Below are positions 56,752 through 64,000 of a stretch of 64,000 nt of DNA, one piece after another. This DNA is from Siphlonurus alternatus (lineage: Eukaryota; Arthropoda; Insecta; Ephemeroptera; Siphlonuridae). The stretch lies in contig OX463781.1 in NCBI GenBank assembly GCA_949825025.1, positions 37,536,366-37,600,365 on the forward strand, read 5' to 3'. The notes beneath the pieces were generated by a model, which had not been told where the DNA came from, did no database searches, and saw nothing but the letters and a program-made list of their open reading frames with translations. Each line of letters begins with the position of its first letter. Positions within the stretch are counted from its first letter, which is position 1. A program made the position numbers and the translations under genes.

Positions 56752-56785
56752 TGAAATAAAATTCACCGAAGCACCCAAATTCAAA
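56752..56785 (+). other. 34-bp exon candidate
   Basis: TTTGTCTACTATAG precedes and TTCAAA|GTAAGTATTC follows. With the first base completing a codon it reads EIKFTEAPKFK. It cannot join directly in frame to the candidate at 50652, so either exons between are unseen or one of the two is spurious. The product is not recognised. Confidence 0.3.
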
Positions 56786-56810
56786 GTAAGTATTCTCTAA
56801 AATAAGAAAA

Positions 56811-57173
<363 letters not shown>

Positions 57174-58283
57174 AATGTATGAATAGAATGTGAAAATATA
57201 TGAAAGTTAAAAATTAAATTCGTCTTTAAACTTACTTATGTTTCAGTACAAGTAAAAATAATTAATTTAATAAAAAATCCTTCATTTGTTTTTATAAAAT
57301 ACTTATTTTGAGGTGGTAAAATTTAATTACATCATTGTGTTTTGAATAAAAAATATCAGAATTTGATTACATTGTTACACAACGATGTCTTTAATAAAAT
57401 CTTCCCAATCTTGAATTTACTTGTTAGCTTTGATTGTTGATAAAATTTGTTATGAAATACTTTTACAAATTCTCGTAGAAAAAAATGGAAATAAGATAAC
57501 GAATAGTACTGATGAGACAAAGCTTTCAATCTGCGAATACTTGAAGCCACAGGAGAGTTGTCAATAAAGGATATTGCTAGTTTTGTGTGTTCATATTGTC
57601 TGTGTTAAGTTTGCCTCGTTTTCATTGAGTAAACAACACTACCACAGAGTTTGTGTGTTGAATATTAATCTAAACTTGAGATGATTGCTAAGTATGGTCT
57701 AAAAATATATCAATATAAATTTGTTTCATAAAAAAATATAAAATAACAAAAAAACACTTCCAATTGTGGCACTTAAAATCAATTTAAAGGACGTATCCGT
57801 GTGTTTAACAACGTACTTTCTATTTAAACTAATCGTAAAACTGCATAATTATATGGAAATTAAAATATTGATATATTTTTCGTAGTCTAGAAAAAAAAAA
57901 TTTTTTACTTGTTAACTAATATGCATGTGGCAACCCTGTTATATGTATTAGTTAACAGAGTGCGCGCGCAACTGCTATGCCCGTCCACTACAATGCGAAG
58001 ATGCCACATTTGTTTGTTAACTATTTTGAAATAGTTAAAAAATTAACATTTTCTTTTCTAGGTTACGAAAAACTCATCAATATTTTAATTCCACTATAAT
58101 TGTTCAGTTTTATGATAATTTTAGATATAAAATACGTTGATAAACTCACGATACGTCATTTAAGCTTTCTCATATAATTAATTTTTGTAAAAAATTATAA
58201 TTAAGTTTAAGAGATTATCAAGAAATACTTTTAACAAAGTAATTTAATGAAATGTATATATTTCAACTCCAATGAACATAATT
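57174..58283. other. No gene recognised
   Basis: AT-rich, with a small GC-richer patch near 57958-57980 (AGAGTGCGCGCGCAACTGC). No recognisable repeat. Confidence 0.45.
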
Positions 58284-58411
58284 GAGTGCGATTCACAAAG
58301 CAGTTAGCCAGATTTCTTACCACGTTTAACTATTACTGTTTTACGAACTAAACCACCTAGTTAAAAGTAAATAAGCTAAACCTGGCTATAACTGCTTTGT
58401 GAATCGCGCCC
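58284..58411. mobile_element. Palindromic MITE, GTGCGATTCACAAAGC family, copy 3
   Basis: Short copy: GAGTGCGATTCACAAAGCAG and inverse AACTGCTTTGTGAATCGC with a shortened interior. Confidence 0.75.
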
Positions 58412-58518
58412 ATAATAATTTTATGTAAAAATAATTCATACACAGACTCGTATTTTTGCGATCATAAGTATACGCGATCGTACGTTTCTAATTTAGAACC
58501 CGTTTTAAATTTATTATC

Positions 58519-58847
58519 AATGGAGTATCGATCTAAACTTTTTTTTATTGCAGAAATGTATAAAGGGTGTAAAGTTATAATACGCTGATTTTTTTCAGAT
58601 TTTTTACAGACTGGGAACTATCTTTCAAAAATTATTGAAAGTATTTTTGTGACGTCACGAGGTGCCGCTCCTTAAGAAAAGGATAGGACTTGCCGCCGCG
58701 TGACGTCACAAAAAGGACTTTTAATAATTTTTTAAAAATAGTTCCCGGTCTGTAAAAAATCTGAAAAAAATCAGGGTATTATAACTTTGCACCCTCTATC
58801 CATTTCAGTAATAAACAAACAAAAAAAAATTAGGTCGAAACTCCATT
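58519..58847. mobile_element. Palindromic CRE-bearing MITE, family B copy 3
   Basis: AATGGAGTATCGATC start and ACTCCATT end; GTGACGTCACGAGGTGCCGC and CGCCGCGTGACGTCAC flank the centre. Confidence 0.8.
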
Positions 58848-59110
58848 CGAAGGCATCCGATACGAATCTGTTTGCGCGGCTAAATAGGTTCTTAATTTTT
58901 TAAATAATGCGCTGTGAAATCATGTGTTCCTGTGTGGAAGAGTCCTTTATTATATTTCATTACAAATTGCACGTTAATATGCCTCGTGAAAACATATATA
59001 TAATACATAATCACTCATTAATTAATATACTAAACTTGATTCAATAGAAAATCAGTTCCTTTTTTGAAAGTTCTAAGTTGACCCAACAGACTGGTTGGTG
59101 GCATTTAAAC
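58848..59110. other. AT-rich spacer
   Basis: Nothing recognised. Confidence 0.4.
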
Positions 59111-59306
59111 TACAGTCAAATTTACATAATATTACCTCCGGAAGTTTAAGGTTTCTGTATTTTTATTCATATTTCAGCGTTACAATTTCACACATAGGTC
59201 AGTATTTCTACGTCAAACAACCCTGTAAAGTTTAAAAAAATGAATTACAAACAAAAAGCTACAAACTTGATACTTCCGGAAGGAATTTTAAATAAACTTG
59301 ACCATA
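59111..59306. mobile_element. Palindromic MITE, CCGGAAGT family, copy 3
   Basis: TACAGTCAAATTTACATAAT and CCTCCGGAAGTTTAAGGTTT on the left; ACTTCCGGAAGGAATTTTAA and TAAACTTGACC on the right. Confidence 0.65.
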
Positions 59307-59801
59307 TAATCACCTCGGGTAGTGATTTGTTAGTGTGATTTATCATGAAAATGTGGCGGCATCTTTACACTTGAACGAAGTTAAATTGATAGCTTAGGGA
59401 ATAAGTAGTTTCATATGCTTAAGATATTAAATAGAATATCTAGTTTTAAAACCCGCTTTTAACCACTTTCCATAAAGCTCATTTTTATAAGTAAAAATAT
59501 TTAAAAAGAAGCCTTACTGGCAAGTGGGAAAAACGGGTTTTGATTCTAGTGGACACAATTCTATTTGTATATAGTTAACAAATTGAGATCATTACGATGT
59601 ATAGGAAAGTAATGATTTAAATTAGGAATGTTTGAAGACAAAATTAGTAGTTTGTGAGTTCAATTTATCACCTTTATAACATGAACAAGCATGCAGAAAC
59701 TTTAAAGTTCTACGGGAGTTTCATGTTTATGTTTTGGGTTATCACAGAGAGGCCTGAAGCTGTCCGAAGGCAGAAAATCATAAAATCCATTGCCATGCTG
59801 A
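59307..59801. other. No firm gene; one short protein-like frame
   Basis: An ATG at 59682 opens a frame reading MNKHAETLKFYGSFMFMF then WVITERPEAVRRQKII, running into the next MITE. It is short and unrecognised; a captured or decayed exon is possible. Confidence 0.3.
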
Positions 59802-60160
59802 TTAAGGTAGAGATAACACGGATCACCTGACCCAAATCCCATTCATGAAAAATATAAAAAAAAAATGTTCTCCTCTACATCCTCTATCTGTGACTAAAAT
59901 ATCAGGTCTACAAAAACGAGTTTTCGAGTTATGAATTTTTAAAGTTGACTTATTTAATATGGATGATCCATTTCTTCATGTTCAATTAGTCAACTTTAAA
60001 AATTCATAGCTTGAAAACTAGCTCGAATTTGTCTACCTGATATTTTAGCTATACTACTGATAGGGAACGTAGAGGAGAACATTTTATTTTTTTTTCACAA
60101 TTTTCATGAATGGGATTTTTTTAGCATTGAGTCAGCTGATTCGTATTATCTCTACCTTAA
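59802..60160. mobile_element. TTAA palindromic MITE, GGTAGAGATAA family, copy 2
   Basis: TTAA at 59802-59805 and 60157-60160; arms GGTAGAGATAACACGGATCA and inverse. Same interior as 48699-49070. Confidence 0.9.
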
Positions 60161-60564
60161 CGTACGAGTAACTCACAATATCTATTCTCTTTTTTAATAA
60201 TAGTTTTGGTATCCAAATATTTTTTTCCATAGCATTTGCTTCTTCTTGTCACCATTTATGAAAGAATATTTTAAGAAAAATTTTGCGAATAGTCAGGAGA
60301 AATTAATTTATATACCAACTTAAGCACGTATCTGCTATGCCGCTGACAATGTTTTGCCTAAAACAAAATCATGACGTCATGTTATTGTATGACGTATGGT
60401 TGAAAGACCCGTTATACATGCAACATTAACTATATAATAAATAATACACACCTGATAGTAAAAGTTAGAAAGTTTTGCAGAACAAAGTATAAAAGATAAT
60501 AAATTTTTCTACAAAAAAAATGGCAGAAAAATTTATTAAAAATATATTTAAAATATACCATATA
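60161..60564. other. AT-rich spacer
   Basis: Nothing recognised except ATGACGTCATG at about 60371. Confidence 0.4.
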
Positions 60565-60955
60565 CCGTCCCTCATACGGAATAATAAGCTATCTAGTACT
60601 ATAATATATCTTCTGCAATAATGTGGTATATTTGCCTACCACGATTTCATTGCAATAACGAGCTATCTGCTATTTCAGGTGAGCGCAATTATGAGCTGTA
60701 AATCAGTATAACCATATAATATATAATACCGGTATAACTTAAAGTTCAGTATTGAAATCGCAGACAGTTCATTATTGCAGTGACATCGTGGTATGCAGAT
60801 AGCTAATTATTCCGAACGAGGAACACTATCAGGTGATTGAAATACAATAATTATGAGCTATATGCTTTATCGATTTACAACTCTTAATTGCATGTACTTA
60901 CCTTATATTGCAGTTACGTTATTATTGCATACCATCGTGGTATCGAGGGACAATA
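60565..60955. mobile_element. Palindromic repeat with GTCCCTC ends
   Basis: CCGTCCCTCATACGGAATAA and TACCACGATTTCATTGC on the left have inverses around 60770-60815 and 60930-60950 (GGTATCGAGGGAC). AGCTATCTG-like motifs recur several times. Confidence 0.55.
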
Positions 60956-60977
60956 TTATTTATACATCGCTATTATA

Positions 60978-61150
60978 ATGCACGGATCTAGAACCGAATT
61001 GGGGGAGGCTGTCTACATAAGGCCAATGTTAAAAAATAAAAAATGAAAATGAATAAGGGGAATACCTATATTGCCAATGTTAAATCTAAAATTTCGGGGG
61101 GGGATGTTAAATCTAAAATTTCGGGGGGGGGGAGAGGGAGCGAGGAGGGA
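60978..61150. mobile_element. Degenerate hAT MITE, relative of 52698
   Basis: CACGGATCTAGAACCGAATT and ACATAAGGCCAATGTTAAAA match the inverse of 52698-52862. A 27-bp segment (ATGTTAAATCTAAAATTTCG plus a G run) is tandemly duplicated at its right end. Confidence 0.6.
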
Positions 61151-61797
61151 CGGCCTTCAATTATGAAATATATTAATGCGCAATTTCCTCTACTTTTTTT
61201 TATATTTCATGGAAAAATGTAAAAAAGTTATAACCGACATTTTTATCTTTATCTATATATATAAATATAATCCTGACAATATGTTATATGTTTCATCATT
61301 GGATTCATATTTATTTTCACTAGCAAGATTTATTTTTAGAACCATTGTGTATGCAATAACGTTCACAGCGCAATGAAAGTTAGTTAAGTGGGAAGTTCCA
61401 TGTCTTATTTTCTACCACTCAATGTCCAGGATAACCTGTTCTTTAACTTCACATTATTATCGAGGTTTTTATACAATTATAGACCTTATGTTCATGTTTC
61501 GTAAGACATATAATTGTAACAAAAATATGACATTTAACGACATAATATTCTAAGGAAACAAGTATGTCAATTTCCTGTAGTGTCGAAACTATAATATAGA
61601 GACTTCAATGGAATATTTCTCCGTAAGCCACCACACTTAGATTTTTTTTTTCTATGAACTTAAAAATATCTCCAATCAGCTCTTTCTCTGATATTGAATA
61701 AAGGACTTATTTTCCTTCAAAAAAAAATTTATCAAAGCCAACCAAATGGCAATTTTTTTTTATCCATCCCTCTATCTTATATCACCCTATCATTATA
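61151..61797. other. No gene recognised
   Basis: AT-rich; the open frame 61176-61376 is not protein-like. Confidence 0.4.
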
Positions 61798-62280
61798 ATA
61801 AGGTGAAAGTTACAATAAATTGTCAGTACTATCATACCTATATGGGCCAGGCCCACGTACCTGATGTCACTGTATAATAACGCATATTGCATATTTTACA
61901 GGAGCCTGCTGAAATTATAAATTATATTCGGCAATTATTACATTTACATCGTTTCCATGTCATCTCCTAGTTTATAAAGAATACACATTTCATGTCCTTA
62001 AATAATTATAATACCTGGCAACAAAGTAAATTTTTATAATTTTTTTATTTTTATTTTTTCAATGGTTTTAAGCGTATGGTATGACAACAGTAGGAGAAGG
62101 GAGGAGGGGGGGTGGGAAACAGCTGAGCGTTATCCTGTAAGTAGGCAACCCAACAATCTCGTGGCGCTGTCTTATTATATTGAGGTGTAATTACAAGCAT
62201 CAAATATTATGTTGAAGATATTATTTGAAAAGTTAAATTAATTCTGCAATCCAGTGATAAAAAGAAAACCTGAGAGATTT
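61798..62280. repeat. Direct repeat, first copy (contains family D, inverted)
   Basis: Matches 63518-64000 with one visible mismatch (A at 62062 versus T at 63782). Includes a family D element in reverse (CATATTGCATATTTTACAGG, CAGCTGAGCGTTATCC). Confidence 0.95.
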
Positions 62281-62332
62281 TACTTTTTTGTCCTTCATAA
62301 ATGAGCTGATATTGGTATTTATATTAAGTAAC

Positions 62333-63513
62333 CAGGGTTCCGGACCGGACCGTTTCAGACCGGTCATGACCGCAAAAAACCGCTCATTTTGCTTGACCGG
62401 TCATGACCGGTCCATAAATGACCGTCGATGCTCGACCGCGACCGGTCTGACCATCGATCGCGACCGGCCGGATAGCGACCGCGACCGGTCTGATCAAGAC
62501 CGCGCACATTGAACGGTTATTTCGAACTACCGACCGCGATCGTAAATTTAGCGGCCTTGAAAATTTTAAAATTAAAAAAATATTAAAATCGCTCCTTAGT
62601 GAAGAACTGAAATTAAGATCGCGGGCGGATCAACTTCACTTTATTTGCAATCGAGGTTTTCATATAGTTATACATCATTAATATATTTTATATGTTATAC
62701 ATATTAATATTTTAGTATATAAAATATAAAAAGTAAAAAAATTATACTCTTAAATTATAAATACATATTATTTCTCTTATTACGTACTTACTTTTTTTTC
62801 TTTTTTATTTCATAATAAAGTACATAATTAATACTTTAAACTGATCATGCATTTATAATTGCTGTCTGCTTGCTGGTTATTGGCGACATTCTCTCGCTCG
62901 CAATGCTCAGGTATAACTAACTTGACGAGAACGAAGTACGACCGGGTCGCAATCAATCTCAACAATCAAGTTGGACCGACGATCAAGTTGAACGGGCATA
63001 TACCGGAGTTCGTAAGTAATGTTATGAGTTATGAGTAATCATTCAGGATCGACCACACATCATCATGATAACGGAAAACACAAGTTTACGAAAGCACAAA
63101 TGAAAAATTGAGAAAAATTTATCCCGAATTCTTGATTCCGATTGGTCAGTAATGTCACGTGACATTCGCCAACGAATTAGAAATACTTATTATTCGTGTT
63201 AAAAGAAGGCAGCTGTAAGCCTAGTATATAATATAATTTAATATAATTATGCCCGAAAATCCCGATTATCCCGATAATATTATATTATATGCGACCGCGG
63301 TCACGGTCCGCCGCGGTCCATTTGACCGAAATGACCGCGTATTTTGACGCGACCGGTCATGACCGGTCCATTATGACCGCCGTGCCCCGACCGCGACCGG
63401 TCACGCGACCGCCGCTGCGATGAGACCACTCGACCGGTCCAAATTTTTGACCGACGAATCAACGACCGGACCGCGGTTGACCGGACCGTTTTCACCGGCG
63501 GTCCGGAACCCTG
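62333..63513. mobile_element. hAT-like element with GACCGG subterminal repeats
   Basis: Ends CAGGGTTCCGGACC and GGTCCGGAACCCTG are inverted. About 180 bp at the left and 230 bp at the right are crowded with GACCG/CGGTC motifs, for example GACCGGTCATGACCGGTC. The AT-rich centre has no transposase. Ends and subterminal clusters resemble hAT elements, but I do not see an 8-bp duplication. Confidence 0.65.
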
Positions 63514-63517
63514 AATA

Positions 63518-64000
63518 ATAAGGTGAAAGTTACAATAAATTGTCAGTACTATCATACCTATATGGGCCAGGCCCACGTACCTGATGTCACTGTATAATAA
63601 CGCATATTGCATATTTTACAGGAGCCTGCTGAAATTATAAATTATATTCGGCAATTATTACATTTACATCGTTTCCATGTCATCTCCTAGTTTATAAAGA
63701 ATACACATTTCATGTCCTTAAATAATTATAATACCTGGCAACAAAGTAAATTTTTATAATTTTTTTATTTTTATTTTTTCATTGGTTTTAAGCGTATGGT
63801 ATGACAACAGTAGGAGAAGGGAGGAGGGGGGGTGGGAAACAGCTGAGCGTTATCCTGTAAGTAGGCAACCCAACAATCTCGTGGCGCTGTCTTATTATAT
63901 TGAGGTGTAATTACAAGCATCAAATATTATGTTGAAGATATTATTTGAAAAGTTAAATTAATTCTGCAATCCAGTGATAAAAAGAAAACCTGAGAGATTT
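63518..64000. repeat. Direct repeat, second copy, runs off the window
   Basis: Second copy of 61798-62280, offset exactly 1720 bp; continues past the window edge. Confidence 0.95.

Noticed and set aside
62288..62512. Arg/Asp-rich frame (and 63301-63612 on the minus strand)
   Set aside because: Translation of the GACCGG arrays at the ends of the hAT-like element.

Overview
This window is AT-rich, eukaryotic, repeat-dominated DNA, most likely intergenic or large-intron sequence from an insect. Hemiptera are plausible, but the sequence alone does not settle the order. The evidence is intron-containing genes with GT-AG junctions, SINEs with tRNA-like and 5S-rRNA-like heads, 5'-truncated non-LTR retrotransposons, very many palindromic MITEs, long AAAT, AATG, TATAA and TA microsatellites, and no compact operon-like coding. 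No complete host gene is visible. Two short exon-like segments with good splice sites (50652-50687 and 56752-56785) are the only hints of a host gene crossing the right half.

Left quarter (394-15200): the main object is a giant terminal-inverted-repeat element, 403-15191 (14.8 kb). It is bounded by a perfect 9-bp target-site duplication (ATCATAATG). Its long terminal inverted repeats (about 0.6 kb left, 0.9 kb right) are built from 147-bp tandem units rich in G/C runs. Long TIRs plus a 9-bp duplication point to the Mutator-like (MULE) superfamily. Its interior holds a CpG-containing promoter-like stretch, several exon-like blocks with consensus splice sites, and about 20 copies of a 130-bp minisatellite, in the style of a Pack-MULE carrying captured gene sequence. 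It has itself been invaded by (i) a 3.9-kb foldback at 988-4850, (ii) a 2.6-kb MULE at 8188-10779 with a perfect 8-bp duplication, encoding two C2H2 fingers, a Cys/His DNA-binding-like segment and a SWIM zinc finger but lacking the catalytic core, and (iii) a 5'-truncated LINE at 11426-12235.

Middle (15.2-37 kb): palindromic MITEs, several with TTAA target sites (15215, 23770, 24234-26321, 27171). There is a nested stack at 18925-20786 (TIR element containing a LINE containing a palindromic MITE), SINEs at 21.8, 25.1 and 31.2 kb, and a 614-bp retroposon at 29218-29831 with a 13-bp duplication and an (AAG)n tail. Long stretches of plain AT-rich DNA lie between them (32.9-35.2 and 35.5-37.6 kb).

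Right half (37.6-64 kb): a 2157-bp foldback at 38007-40163 with TA duplications has two head-to-head fragments of a mariner/Tc1-like transposase 3' end at its centre and 130-bp tandem repeats in its arms. It is followed by further palindromic MITE families, many carrying the CRE-like palindrome TGACGTCA, a 1.6-kb foldback at 45361-46975, a MITE-in-MITE at 52554-52944 whose inner copy has a perfect 8-bp hAT-type duplication, and a compound AATG/AAAT microsatellite. At the right edge a near-identical direct repeat of at least 480 bp flanks a hAT-like element (62333-63513) full of GACCGG motifs.

Because almost every named feature is a transposable element, the genes do not form a pathway. The informative content is the nesting order, target-site signatures and sequence capture.
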